Assembly: GCF_018139645.1 (NCBI RefSeq) | Contig: NZ_JAGSPM010000002.1 | Location: forward strand, 513,318-577,317 | Length of the DNA stretch: 64,000 nt | Direction: 5' to 3' | Origin: Affinundibacterium baiyunense | Lineage (GTDB): Bacteria > Pseudomonadota > Gammaproteobacteria > Burkholderiales > Burkholderiaceae_D | Shown here: positions 36,026 through 46,644 of the stretch, in pieces | Layout of the letters: every line of letters begins with the position of its first letter | Position numbering within the stretch: the first letter of the stretch is position 1 | The notes under the pieces: generated by a model | Told to the model about the DNA's origin: nothing | What the model saw: only the letters and a program-made list of their open reading frames with translations | Database searches by the model: none | Made by a program: the position numbers and the translations under genes

Positions 36026-38524
36026 ATGCCATCGTCGTTACCATCCAAATTTGTGTTGAACGTGATCTCTGCTAGCATCGTCTTGTGTGGCGGAATGTTT
36101 GCGTCTTCCTCCTTGCAGGCACAAGTTGCTTCTGCGCCAGTAGCGAATTCAGCTAGCGCTATCAGTTTTTCTGCGCAAACTGTGGGGATGAAGAAACACA
36201 GCGGTTTGTTTGATATTTGGACTAGCCAAGAGCAAGCGAAAGTACTGATGGCAGTACCACAATCAGATAAGCCGTTCTTGTTGGTGACTTCACTTCCTTT
36301 TGGTTTGGGATCGAATGATGTTGGCTTAGACCGAGGACAAGCAGGGAGAAGTAAATTAGTTAAATTCGAACGCCACGGCAAACGTTTGTTTTTGGTACAA
36401 GAAAATACGCGTTTCGTCGCAGAGTCAACTAATCCTGATGAGCGTGCCTCGGTACGCGAAGCCTTTGCGGGAGCAGTGCTGTGGGCTGGCGATATCATCG
36501 CAACTGAAAATAACACCAACCTAATCGACTTCTCTTCGTTCCTGATCGCGGACCGACACGGCGTCGCCGATGCACTTAGCCGCACGCGTCAAGGAAATTA
36601 CATGGTTGACGACAAGCGCAGTGCGGTACTAAGTCAACAAGCGAAGAGTTTTCCTGATAATACTGAACTGGAAGCTTTACTCACTTTTGCTGGGCAGGGT
36701 GAGGGGCAGTTCGTACGTCAAGTCGCCGCCGATCCAAAAAGTCTGCGTGTGCACCAACATGTTAGCTTGATTCGTCTGCCGGAAGGATACAAACCGCGCG
36801 TCTATCACCCCGGTTCAGGTGGTTTAGATAGCGAACAAATGGATTTTGCAACGCCGTTAGCAGATAGTATTAATGTGCAGTGGCAGGTCAGATATCGTTT
36901 AGAAAAAAACGATCCAAACGCGGCAATTAGCACGGTGAAAAAACCAATTGTTTATTATCTAGATCGCGGTGCACCAGAGCCAGTGCGTACCGCATTGTTG
37001 GAAGGGGCGCGTTGGTGGACTAGTGCGTTTGAAAAAGCGGGCTTTAAAGATGCATATCGAGTCGAGTTATTACCCGAAGGTGTGGATCCCATGGACGTTC
37101 GCTACAACACCATTATGTGGGTACATCGCGCGACACGTGGTTGGTCTTATGGGAATGCGGTAACTGATCCGCGTACCGGTGAAATTATTAAGGGAGCGGT
37201 AACACTCGGATCGCAACGCGTGCGACAAGACATTTTGATCGCTGAGAGTTTGCTTGCGCCTTATGGCAAATCCACTAGCGCCGAGAAAAAACAAGCAGCT
37301 GAACAGATGGCGTTGGCGCGCTTGCGCCAGTTGTCTGCGCACGAAGTTGGACACACCTTGGGTATCGCACACAACTTTGCGCCTAGTCGTCATGGCAATG
37401 GCTCAGTGATGGATTACCCGCATCCTATGCTGGGCTTAAACAGCAAAGGCGAAGTAGAACTGAAAAACGCTTATGGTGTTGGTGTCGGACCTTGGGATGA
37501 TTTTGTCGTTAAGCATTTGTACGCAACTTTCCCAGGACAAGATGAAGATGCTGCATTGGCAAGCTTACGCGAGAAAGCGAAGGCGCAAGGCTTGCAATAT
37601 GTTTCGGATACAGATTCGCGCGCGGCTGGCGCAGCACATCCAAATGGATTGCTGTGGGATTTCGGCGCTGATTCCTTAAAAACCTACGAGCAATTAATGC
37701 AGGTGCGACAACGTGCCTTAGATAATTTTTCTTTGGCGGTATTGCCGCCGCAACGACAAGTGGGTGAACTCGAAGCTCGCCTAGTTCCTGTGTATTTACT
37801 GCATCGTTATCAAACCGAAGCGGTAGCGCGATTAATCGGTGGCGCGGAATATGAATATGGCCTAGCAAGCGATGCGAATGCAGGAAGAATTACAGCAGGC
37901 ACCAAACCTGTTGCGGCTAGCATCCAACGACAAGCTTTACAAAAACTGATTGATAGCTTGCGCGCAGAGAATTTGGCGCTGCCAGCAAATGTGCTCAATA
38001 TTTTGACGCCGCCTTCAGAAGGCTATAGCCGTACACCGGAGTATTTTTCGGGGCGTATGAATGTCGTGTTCGATGCACTGTCGGCAGTCGAAGCCGGTGC
38101 TGCGCAGAGTAGTTTGTTTTTATTCGACGCTGCGCGCATCAATCGTTTAGCCTGGCAACATGCAGTTGATTCGCAACAGTTGGGTGTGCGTGAGTTGTTT
38201 CAACAAGTATTTAAACAAACTTGGCAGCGTAACGAAGTCGGTACAAAGGCAGTGGCTGCGGATACGGTACAGCTCGCTTCGAATTGGGTGATTCTCGATG
38301 CCATATTAAATTTAATTGATAGCGGTCGACTGCATCCGCAAGTGCAGGCAGAGGTGCGTCAAAGTCTTAGTGAATTGGCACAATGGATGCAAAAGAATCC
38401 TGGCAAGGGCAGTACCGCAAGTAGTCGTCAACTAGCAGCTGACATGGTGTTGAATTATTTACGCGATCCCGCAAGTGTCAAATTGCGCTCATTGCCACCA
38501 ATTCCACCTGGCGCACCCATTTAA
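36026..38524 (+). CDS. Exported zinc-dependent metalloprotease (HExxHxxGxxH, DUF5117/DUF4953 type)
   Basis: An 832-residue secreted or periplasmic metalloprotease. ATG 36026 is chosen because AAGGA sits six bases upstream. The signal peptide ends near SLQAQ. An N-terminal DUF5117-like region (about 45-190: KKHSGLFDIW, QSDKPFLLVTSLPFGLGSND) precedes the metzincin-like catalytic site HEVGHTLGIAHNF, giving zinc ligands His439, His443 and His449 with Glu440 as base. A Met-containing segment (SVMDYPHPM) forms the probable Met-turn. The 350-residue C-terminal helical part is typical of the family. It is probably a broad endopeptidase in the envelope. Confidence 0.9.
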   Translation: MPSSLPSKFVLNVISASIVLCGGMFASSSLQAQVASAPVANSASAISFSAQTVGMKKHSGLFDIWTSQEQAKVLMAVPQSDKPFLLVTSLPFGLGSNDVGLDRGQAGRSKLVKFERHGKRLFLVQENTRFVAESTNPDERASVREAFAGAVLWAGDIIATENNTNLIDFSSFLIADRHGVADALSRTRQGNYMVDDKRSAVLSQQAKSFPDNTELEALLTFAGQGEGQFVRQVAADPKSLRVHQHVSLIRLPEGYKPRVYHPGSGGLDSEQMDFATPLADSINVQWQVRYRLEKNDPNAAISTVKKPIVYYLDRGAPEPVRTALLEGARWWTSAFEKAGFKDAYRVELLPEGVDPMDVRYNTIMWVHRATRGWSYGNAVTDPRTGEIIKGAVTLGSQRVRQDILIAESLLAPYGKSTSAEKKQAAEQMALARLRQLSAHEVGHTLGIAHNFAPSRHGNGSVMDYPHPMLGLNSKGEVELKNAYGVGVGPWDDFVVKHLYATFPGQDEDAALASLREKAKAQGLQYVSDTDSRAAGAAHPNGLLWDFGADSLKTYEQLMQVRQRALDNFSLAVLPPQRQVGELEARLVPVYLLHRYQTEAVARLIGGAEYEYGLASDANAGRITAGTKPVAASIQRQALQKLIDSLRAENLALPANVLNILTPPSEGYSRTPEYFSGRMNVVFDALSAVEAGAAQSSLFLFDAARINRLAWQHAVDSQQLGVRELFQQVFKQTWQRNEVGTKAVAADTVQLASNWVILDAILNLIDSGRLHPQVQAEVRQSLSELAQWMQKNPGKGSTASSRQLAADMVLNYLRDPASVKLRSLPPIPPGAPI

Positions 38525-38613
38525 TTAGCTCGTGCGAGGGACCAATTACCGACTAGTGATTCGTTAACTTCGAGCGTAGAATGATGTTCATCAATCTACG
38601 CTGGAGTAGCAAT

Positions 38614-39015
38614 ATGCACTTAATACAATTGGTCTACGCAAGCCGTTTAGTGGGAGATGAATCTGTACTGCATTCTATTCATAGTCATGCGGTTAGAAAC
38701 AATACGGCGCATGTAATCACAGGCAAACTTTTGTACTGCAGTGGTCGATTTTTGCAAGTGCTAGAAGGAGAGCCTGCGCAAGTTCATCGCACGTTTGAGC
38801 ATATCAAAGCGGACCCACGTCATAGTGATGTCACGCTATTGATGGAGCAAGCCATTAGTGAACGCGCCTATGCGCATTGGAATATGGGCTTTCGGCATGT
38901 GCTAGAGCAGGAGCTTGAGCAATATCCCGCGTATAAAGCCTATCTTCAAGATGATTTTTCCGCGTTACAAATACAACCCTTGATCGCTTTGGAAATTATC
39001 AATACCTTTGTTTAA
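38614..39015 (+). CDS. BLUF-domain blue-light photoreceptor
   Basis: A 133-residue, single-domain FAD-binding photoreceptor. ATG 38614 is chosen because GGAG lies eight bases upstream. Key photocycle residues are present: Tyr8 (LVYAS), Asn30 (RNNTAHVITG) and Gln48 (FLQVLEG), with a Trp/Met segment AHWNMGF. The usual Gly of the GITG motif is Val (HVITG). There is no fused output domain, so it must act through a partner protein; the nearest genes are not obvious partners. A tail of about 35 residues follows the core. Confidence 0.92.
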   Translation: MHLIQLVYASRLVGDESVLHSIHSHAVRNNTAHVITGKLLYCSGRFLQVLEGEPAQVHRTFEHIKADPRHSDVTLLMEQAISERAYAHWNMGFRHVLEQELEQYPAYKAYLQDDFSALQIQPLIALEIINTFV

Positions 39016-39047
39016 CTTGGCTTAATTTTCGAGCTTAATTCTGGAGC

Positions 39048-39731
39048 CTAAAAATAAGTTTCATCAAAATTGGTGCGCGTAAGTATTTTGGCTGCGTTTG
39101 ATTTTTTGCGCTTTTTAAATAAGGCTCGATGGATAGCGAACTTGAGACGATTCCGTTGATAGTCTTGTAGTCGTTTGAATACTTCAGACAGCTTGATCTG
39201 TTGTCGCAAGATTTCATATTCTAAATTGGGAATATGCGTGAGTGTGTGCCAAGTTATTTTGGTCACGTTATCGAAATAGAGTTCGCCGAAAGGCTCGTGA
39301 CTTAGTGTCGCTTGGCTGGCAATTGCTTGTGGAGCGCTATTGCAAAGCTTGTGTAAATTGCCTAATCCAAAATCGACAATATAGGTTTGATTTACTAAGC
39401 AGCTTAGGTGGCCAGCCAATTGGCCTGCTTGGATGTAATCACGATGCCCCAAAAATATACGCTGGTTCCCGCTCTCCATCTTTGCATAACATTCGACTAG
39501 CCGCACTTCATAGTTCATTGACTGTAAAACTTGCTGCAGAAGTTGATTAATAAAAAGGCAGCAGCACCCGTATTCGTCGAATAGACCAAGATAGTCGAAA
39601 TCGGTGACGAGCTGGGTCAGATCGTCGGATAATTTCCCCGGAGGTAGCTGATTGATGAAAATATTCTGCATAGCGATGACGTAGATTGAAACTTCACTAC
39701 GCAGATTAGTTGCCATATCGAATGATTTCAA
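39048..39731 (-). CDS. Diverged arylamine N-acetyltransferase-like protein
   Basis: A 227-residue protein with a papain-like arylamine N-acetyltransferase (NAT) pattern. The triad can be placed as Cys58 (EYGCCCLFIN, compare the NAT RGGxCxExN block), His108 (AGHLSCLVN) and Asp120 (YIVDFGLGN). The usual RGG before the Cys is not conserved. The protein is shorter than typical NATs (about 270-280), with a basic C-terminal tail (FKKRKKS). The likely role is acyl transfer from acetyl-CoA to an amine, but the divergence could mean a different acceptor. It converges on the BLUF gene. Confidence 0.6.
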   Translation of the reverse strand: MKSFDMATNLRSEVSIYVIAMQNIFINQLPPGKLSDDLTQLVTDFDYLGLFDEYGCCCLFINQLLQQVLQSMNYEVRLVECYAKMESGNQRIFLGHRDYIQAGQLAGHLSCLVNQTYIVDFGLGNLHKLCNSAPQAIASQATLSHEPFGELYFDNVTKITWHTLTHIPNLEYEILRQQIKLSEVFKRLQDYQRNRLKFAIHRALFKKRKKSNAAKILTRTNFDETYF

Positions 39732-39913
39732 AAACTATTACATCTCTTTACAGTTGATACAAAAATTTAGTGATAAGTGGTGCTTGCCAGTATAAATTTC
39801 TTCCTGTGCTCATCATTTAAGAAAAAGGCAATTCTGTTTGATTTCGTCTTGACGCTATCGCGCTGTGCAATTTAGAGAATCTCACCTAGCTAAATCGTCG
39901 CCATTTAGGCTGA

Positions 39914-41992
<2,079 letters not shown>

Positions 41993-42020
41993 ATTGATTG
42001 TGATTTCAGGTTGATAAAAT

Positions 42021-42051
42021 AAAAAAGCCAGTCAAGGACTGGCTTTTTTAT
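42021..42051. terminator. Bidirectional terminator between fadH and cytochrome c
   Basis: AAAAAAGCCAGTC and GACTGGCTTTTTT form a long stem with A and T runs on either side, serving both converging genes. Confidence 0.92.
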
Positions 42052-42069
42052 CGCAGAAAATTTGGTGAA

Positions 42070-42609
42070 TTATTTTGCAGATGCTTCAGTAGCTGCTGCC
42101 GTTTTGACCTCAGGCTCTTTGAATTTACCGCCACTTGCATTGACCATGTGTACAACTGCGCGTGCAACTTCAACTTCGTCCAAATCTGGATTGCCGCCTT
42201 TTGCTGGCATGCCACGGATGCCATCAATCGCATGTTTCAGTACAGTATCGTAACCTTGTGCAATACGTGGACCCCAGCCAGCAGCATCACCTAACTTCGG
42301 TGCACCGGCAGCGCCAGTACCGTGGCAAGCTGCACATGCGGCTTTATAAACAGCTTCACCAGTTTGTAATACTTTTGGTGCATTTGCATCCAACAAGGTG
42401 AAACCTTCGTTGGCAACTGGGCTAATTCTTGCAGCAATAGCTTCTGGCGTTTGTGCGTTTGAGCCTGCACCAACAGTGTTGTTGCTAGAAACGAATTTTA
42501 CTAGCAAAACAATAATCATAATAGGAACTATAAATCCAGCAAGAACGGCAACGATCAGTTGCTTAGGCGTCTTAATCGCTGATTCGTGTTCGTCGTGGGC
42601 GTCGCTCAT
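42070..42609 (-). CDS. Membrane-anchored cytochrome c5-type protein
   Basis: A 179-residue electron carrier facing the periplasm. An N-terminal helix (residues 18-41) anchors it. A linker leads to a single class I c-type domain with haem-attachment motif Cys92-Ala-Ala-Cys95-His96 and axial Met134 in RGMPAKGG. GAGGAAA lies just upstream of the start. The layout is characteristic of Burkholderiales proteins feeding the terminal oxidase. It is transcribed alone. Confidence 0.93.
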   Translation of the reverse strand: MSDAHDEHESAIKTPKQLIVAVLAGFIVPIMIIVLLVKFVSSNNTVGAGSNAQTPEAIAARISPVANEGFTLLDANAPKVLQTGEAVYKAACAACHGTGAAGAPKLGDAAGWGPRIAQGYDTVLKHAIDGIRGMPAKGGNPDLDEVEVARAVVHMVNASGGKFKEPEVKTAAATEASAK

Positions 42610-42839
42610 GGTTTCCTCGATACAAAAATAATGTGAAGTTTGCTCTTAGCATGACAAATCATACCAAGCGTAAAACATCAGATTATAGAGCTAAAGCCAG
42701 TGTTTTGGAATGAAAAATAGGGTTTTGCAGCATTGGAGTCGGTTCATTTAAAGAATATATCCACAAAATAGCCAAGAATTGCTAAAGAGCTGTGGGGTAA
42801 ATTGGGGTAGAATACGCGCCTATTTTTGTATTTCTCATA

Positions 42840-42916
42840 GCGCCAGTAGCTCAGATGGATAGAGTACAGCCCTCCGAAGGCTGGGGTCGCACGTTCGAAT
42901 CGTGTCTGGCGCGCCA
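42840..42916 (+). tRNA. tRNA-Arg (anticodon CCG)
   Basis: A complete cloverleaf of 77 bases: acceptor stem GCGCCAG with CTGGCGC, D-arm GCTC with GAGT, anticodon stem CAGCC with GGCTG around loop CTCCGAA (anticodon CCG, reading CGG), T-arm GCACG with CGTGT around TTCGAAT. The 3' CCA is encoded. No integrated element is seen beside it. Confidence 0.96.
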
Positions 42917-43101
42917 CTAGTCTCATCTCGACGACATCTCATCATTTTTCTTGCAAAGTTTTTCTTAGTGTCATTTGGTTAATGGTGCATAGAAAGCGAT
43001 GCATATGACTCCAGAAGTTGATGCGTTAACTCTCTCGCAACACACGGTACTCATTTATTCATTAGGGAAGTCTGATGGTGCTGAATATTCGCACAAGTCA
43101 C

Positions 43102-43128
43102 TAAACTTTTCGTGATTCGTTCCGATAA
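43102..43128 (+). promoter_or_regulatory. Sigma-28 (FliA) flagellar promoter of flaG
   Basis: TAAA at 43102-43105, exactly 15 bases, then TCCGATAA at 43121-43128. The sigma-28 consensus is TAAA, 15 bases, GCCGATAA, so only one base differs. It lies about 60 bases upstream of the flaG start. Confidence 0.88.
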
Positions 43129-43187
43129 TCACTATATGGGGAAATCCGCACAAATTTTTTATTAGTCATTAAGTATTGGGGAAGATA

Positions 43188-43568
43188 ATGAGCATCAATC
43201 AAATTAGCTCGGCGGTCTCGCGTATTGCTGGCGTTGCGGCTGTTGTTGGGGCTTCTTCTACCGCAGAGTCGCGCGTAGCGACAAAAGACACAGGGAAATC
43301 ACCAGATGTTAAAGCGCCTTTGGTCGCTGATGCATCGAATCCAATTAGCGATGCAGAGTTAAAAAAATCGGTAGAAATAGTGAATCGATTTTTAAACGCT
43401 AATAACAGCGTCAATTTAAATGTCGATCAAGAGACCGGTAAAGTTTTAGTCCAGATTGTTGATAAAGAAACTAATACTGTTATCCGTCAAATTCCTTCGA
43501 GAGAGGTAATCGAGATGGCAAAAGATCTTGATAAAAAAAATGGCATGTTCATTCGTGAACAAGCTTAA
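43188..43568 (+). CDS. flaG: FlaG family flagellar protein
   Basis: A 126-residue protein of the FlaG family, which influences flagellar filament length or assembly. ATG 43188 is chosen because GGGGA lies five to six bases upstream. An N-terminal Ala/Ser-rich region is followed by the conserved FlaG domain (about 50-120: FLNANNSVNLNVDQETGKVL, then QIVDKETNTVIRQIPSREV). A near-perfect sigma-28 promoter precedes it, so it is a late flagellar gene. Unusually, no flagellin or fliD gene is adjacent. Confidence 0.92.
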   Translation: MSINQISSAVSRIAGVAAVVGASSTAESRVATKDTGKSPDVKAPLVADASNPISDAELKKSVEIVNRFLNANNSVNLNVDQETGKVLVQIVDKETNTVIRQIPSREVIEMAKDLDKKNGMFIREQA

Positions 43569-43588
43569 TAAGCTTGATTGAATTTTTT
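43560..43588 (+). terminator. Probable terminator overlapping the flaG stop
   Basis: CAAGCTT and AAGCTTG pair around a 3-base loop that overlaps the TAA stop, followed by a T run at 43583-43588. The stem is short and modest in G+C. Confidence 0.5.
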
Positions 43589-43994
43589 CGCCCACCTTTA
43601 AATTTTGTATCCTTAAATAGGTGAGTGGTGATCTTGTTAGATAACCCATATCTACAATTTGCACTGCAACGGACGTCGACATGATTTGTGCGCAGTTAAA
43701 CCACTTGCTATTGTGGCCATAATGGCAAGTACAGCAAGTATACTGAGTAAAAACAATCTTTTTACAAATTCGAATCAAAATTCAAATCTACATTCAAAAC
43801 TTGCCTTGCATTTAATCGAATGCGATTGTACTCGCCGCTCTACTCACAAAAAATGCAATAAGTTTAATCATTATTAAATTTTTCAAACGATTTGTCCGCT
43901 AGCTTTGCGGCAGAAACTCAAAATAGTTGCTATTCTTCGGCTTCATTCGATTTTGCCTGATGATTTGGGCGATTTTTATAGCGACAACTGCGTC
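43569..43994. other. Intergenic region upstream of the decarboxylase
   Basis: About 426 bases with no supported gene. An AT-rich stretch near 43760-43800 contains loosely repeated ATTCAAA-type words. Short frames on both strands have no ribosome-binding sites and unlikely composition. Confidence 0.5.
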
Positions 43995-45449
43995 ATGACA
44001 GAACCATCTCATAGCTTAGACCCACAAGATTGGACCAGCCTGCGTGCTGAAGGACATCGTATGCTCGATGATATGCTCGATTACATCGAAGGCATTCGTG
44101 AGCGACCCGTTTGGCAAAATATTCCTGAGCAAGTTAGAGGCAAGTTTCGGCAAAACTTGCCTAAGCAATCGAATGACTTGGCGCAAGTGCATCAACGTTT
44201 TATGCAAGATGTATTGCCGTATGCGGTGGGGAATTCGCATCCAAGATTTATGGGGTGGGTGCAAGGTGGCGGTACCCCGGTCGGTATGTTGGCGGAAATG
44301 TTGGCTGCCGGTTTGAACGCCAACTTGGGTGGCCGCGATCAAATGCCGATTGAGGTGGAAAATCAAGTAACACAGTGGATGCGAGAGTTATTTCAGTTTC
44401 CATCTACCGCTAGCGGACTTTTCGTAACGGGTACCTCGATTGCTAACTTTATTGCTGTGTTAGTTGCGCGTACCAAGGCCTTGGGTTTGGCCAGCCGTCG
44501 GACAGGCATTGTAAACAGCGAAAAAAATCTGGTTGCTTATGCGTCGGTCGGTGCGCATGCTTGTGTGTCGCAGGCGATTGATATGGCAGGCATTGGAATC
44601 GATGCTTTACGTTTGATTCCAGTTAACCCGGATTTCTCGATGGATTTGCAGCAATTGGAACAACAGATTGAAGCCGATCGTGCAGCTGGATTGTCTCCCT
44701 TCCTCATCGCAGGCACCGCAGGCACGGTCGATGTTGGAGCGATCGATGATTTAGATGCGATTGCAACGCTCGCGCAGCGACATGGACTATGGTTTCATAT
44801 TGATGGCGCTTATGGTGCTCTAGCGATGTTGTCTGACGTAGTTGCGCCGCGCCTAAAAGGGATTGAACGCGCTGATTCGATTGCGTTTGATTTTCACAAG
44901 TGGGCGCAGGTGCAATACGACGCAGGTTATATTTTAGTGCGAGATGGTCAAGCCCATTTCGACACCTTTGCTACGCCTACAAGTTACTTGAAACGTGAAA
45001 CCCGCGGTATTGCTGCTGGTGAGCGTTGGCCTTGTGATTTTGGTCCTGATTTATCGCGCGGCTTTCGTGCATTAAAAGCCTGGTTCACGATTCAAGTTTA
45101 TGGCGTTGAACGCTTGGGACGGATGATTGAACACACTTGTGCATTGGCGCAGCGCTTGCAGCAGCGGATAAGAAATGAACCTAAATTAGAATTGTTAGCG
45201 CCAGTGAACTTGAATATTGTTTGCTTTCGCTACCGAGATAGTGAGCTCGATTTGGATGCATTGAATCGTGACATTGTTTTTGAATTGCATGAATCAGGTA
45301 TTGCCGCACCCTCTACCACCAAAGTGAATGGACACTTGGCGATACGAGCAGCGCTTGTGAATCACCGCACGCGTGAAGAAGACATCCATGAAATGTTGGA
45401 TGCGGTTCTGCGATTTGGTGAGCAGTTGAGCCAGCTTCCGAAGTCTTGA
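43995..45449 (+). CDS. Group II PLP-dependent decarboxylase (aromatic amino acid type)
   Basis: A 484-residue pyridoxal-phosphate decarboxylase. ATG 43995 is used because upstream codons (to TTG 43905) do not resemble the family. The N-terminus has the family's RAEGHRMLDDMLDYIEGIRERPVW. The cofactor Lys is Lys302 in FDFHKWAQVQYDAG, with the conserved HIDGAYGALAML (PLP aspartate) about 35 residues before it. Substrates are likely tryptophan, tyrosine, DOPA or similar, giving an aromatic amine and CO2. Conserved SHPRFMGWVQGGGTP matches group II enzymes. No transporter is adjacent. Confidence 0.9.
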   Translation: MTEPSHSLDPQDWTSLRAEGHRMLDDMLDYIEGIRERPVWQNIPEQVRGKFRQNLPKQSNDLAQVHQRFMQDVLPYAVGNSHPRFMGWVQGGGTPVGMLAEMLAAGLNANLGGRDQMPIEVENQVTQWMRELFQFPSTASGLFVTGTSIANFIAVLVARTKALGLASRRTGIVNSEKNLVAYASVGAHACVSQAIDMAGIGIDALRLIPVNPDFSMDLQQLEQQIEADRAAGLSPFLIAGTAGTVDVGAIDDLDAIATLAQRHGLWFHIDGAYGALAMLSDVVAPRLKGIERADSIAFDFHKWAQVQYDAGYILVRDGQAHFDTFATPTSYLKRETRGIAAGERWPCDFGPDLSRGFRALKAWFTIQVYGVERLGRMIEHTCALAQRLQQRIRNEPKLELLAPVNLNIVCFRYRDSELDLDALNRDIVFELHESGIAAPSTTKVNGHLAIRAALVNHRTREEDIHEMLDAVLRFGEQLSQLPKS

Positions 45450-45529
45450 GGAGTTGACGCTGCTTCGTCTAATTAAACTGTAGATTTACCAAGCATAAAC
45501 CTTGCTGTCGTGTGACCTTGATAGTTGAA

Positions 45530-46588
45530 TCAAAACAATGGTAATTGCTCGTCGCTCTTTTCTTCGCAAAGACTAATTCCCAATCCGATTAGACGCACGG
45601 GTAATTGCTTACGCTGGTAGCCGATTTGCAATAGATCAGCGAATATTTGCTGATCTAATTGATTGGCTCGGCACTCGACGGTGGTTTGTTTGAAATCATT
45701 GAAGCGGATTTTGATATTTAATTTGTGGATTAGATTGGCGCTACCAGTACGTTCCACTTGTTTTTGTAACGAGGCGTACAGCATCGGTAGCTCTGCGATA
45801 CAATGCTGAAAATCAAGTAAATCGCGTGTGTAAGTTTCTTCGATGCTGACGGATTTTCTTACATGACTTGGCACTACCGCACGTTCATCAATGCCGCGAC
45901 ATAGTGAAAATAAACTCGCGCCCAGTTTGCCAAATTGTTTTAATAAATCGGGCAACGACCATTGCAATAAGTCTTCGCAAGTGCGAATGCCAAGTTGGTG
46001 TAACTTACTTGCAGTGACTTTACCAACGCCAAATAAACGCGCAACTTCAAGTTGCTTGACGAACCCCTCCACCTGCTCAGGCAAAATCACATACATGCCG
46101 TCTGGCTTGTTCCAGTCACTGGCAATTTTTGCGAGAAACTTGTTGGGTGCTACACCTGCAGATACGGTGATGCCGACATCCTTAAATATACGTTGCCGTA
46201 TTTCTTGAGCGATACGGGTGGCGCTTCCATGTAATTGTTTGGTACTACTGACATCGAGATAAGCTTCGTCTAAGGACAACGGTTCTACAAGATCGGTGTA
46301 GTCGCGGTAAATGTCGAGAATTGTGCGTGAAGCTAGGCGATACTTTTCCATGTTCGGCCGCATTACGACAAGATCAGGGCAGCGCTTTAAAGCTTGTGAG
46401 GTTGGCATTGCAGAGCGCACCCCAAACTTACGTGCGACGTAATTACAGGTTGCGATAACCCCACGTTGATCAGCTTGTCCACCAATCGCTAACGGTACTT
46501 CACGTAAGCGAGGATCATCGCGCATTTCCACAGACGCGTAGAAACAGTCACAATCGCAGTGAATAATTTTGCGCTGAACGGGTTTCAT
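45530..46588 (-). CDS. dinB: DNA polymerase IV (Y family)
   Basis: A 352-residue translesion DNA polymerase. Palm-domain acidic residues are in HCDCDCFYASVEM (first catalytic Asp12) and SLDEAYLD. A helix-hairpin-helix/thumb region (FGVGKVTASKLHQLGI) and little-finger domain follow. The last residues QLPLF are a textbook beta-clamp-binding motif. A perfect LexA box lies 17-32 bases upstream of the start codon, so the gene is SOS-induced. No strong ribosome-binding site is visible between box and ATG. Confidence 0.97.
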   Translation of the reverse strand: MKPVQRKIIHCDCDCFYASVEMRDDPRLREVPLAIGGQADQRGVIATCNYVARKFGVRSAMPTSQALKRCPDLVVMRPNMEKYRLASRTILDIYRDYTDLVEPLSLDEAYLDVSSTKQLHGSATRIAQEIRQRIFKDVGITVSAGVAPNKFLAKIASDWNKPDGMYVILPEQVEGFVKQLEVARLFGVGKVTASKLHQLGIRTCEDLLQWSLPDLLKQFGKLGASLFSLCRGIDERAVVPSHVRKSVSIEETYTRDLLDFQHCIAELPMLYASLQKQVERTGSANLIHKLNIKIRFNDFKQTTVECRANQLDQQIFADLLQIGYQRKQLPVRLIGLGISLCEEKSDEQLPLF

Positions 46589-46590
46589 AG

Positions 46591-46634
46591 GATCGGTTAA
46601 AGTACTGTTTATTTATACAGTATTTTAACCGATC
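46591..46634 (-). promoter_or_regulatory. LexA (SOS) box of dinB, embedded in a long hairpin
   Basis: CTGT, eight bases, ACAG at 46605-46620 matches the LexA consensus. The site is the centre of a longer inverted repeat: 18-base arms at 46591-46608 and 46617-46634 with a single mismatch around an 8-base loop. On the minus strand TATAAA within the box could be the -10. Confidence 0.9.
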
Positions 46635-46644
46635 GTCGAGATTT

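Noticed and set aside
42840..43100. Prophage or genomic island integrated at the tRNA-Arg gene
   Set aside because: No integrase, no repeat of the tRNA 3' end in the window and ordinary genes on both sides.
43446..43778. 110-codon minus-strand frame overlapping flaG
   Set aside because: It is antisense to flaG, which has a clear promoter, ribosome-binding site and family match.
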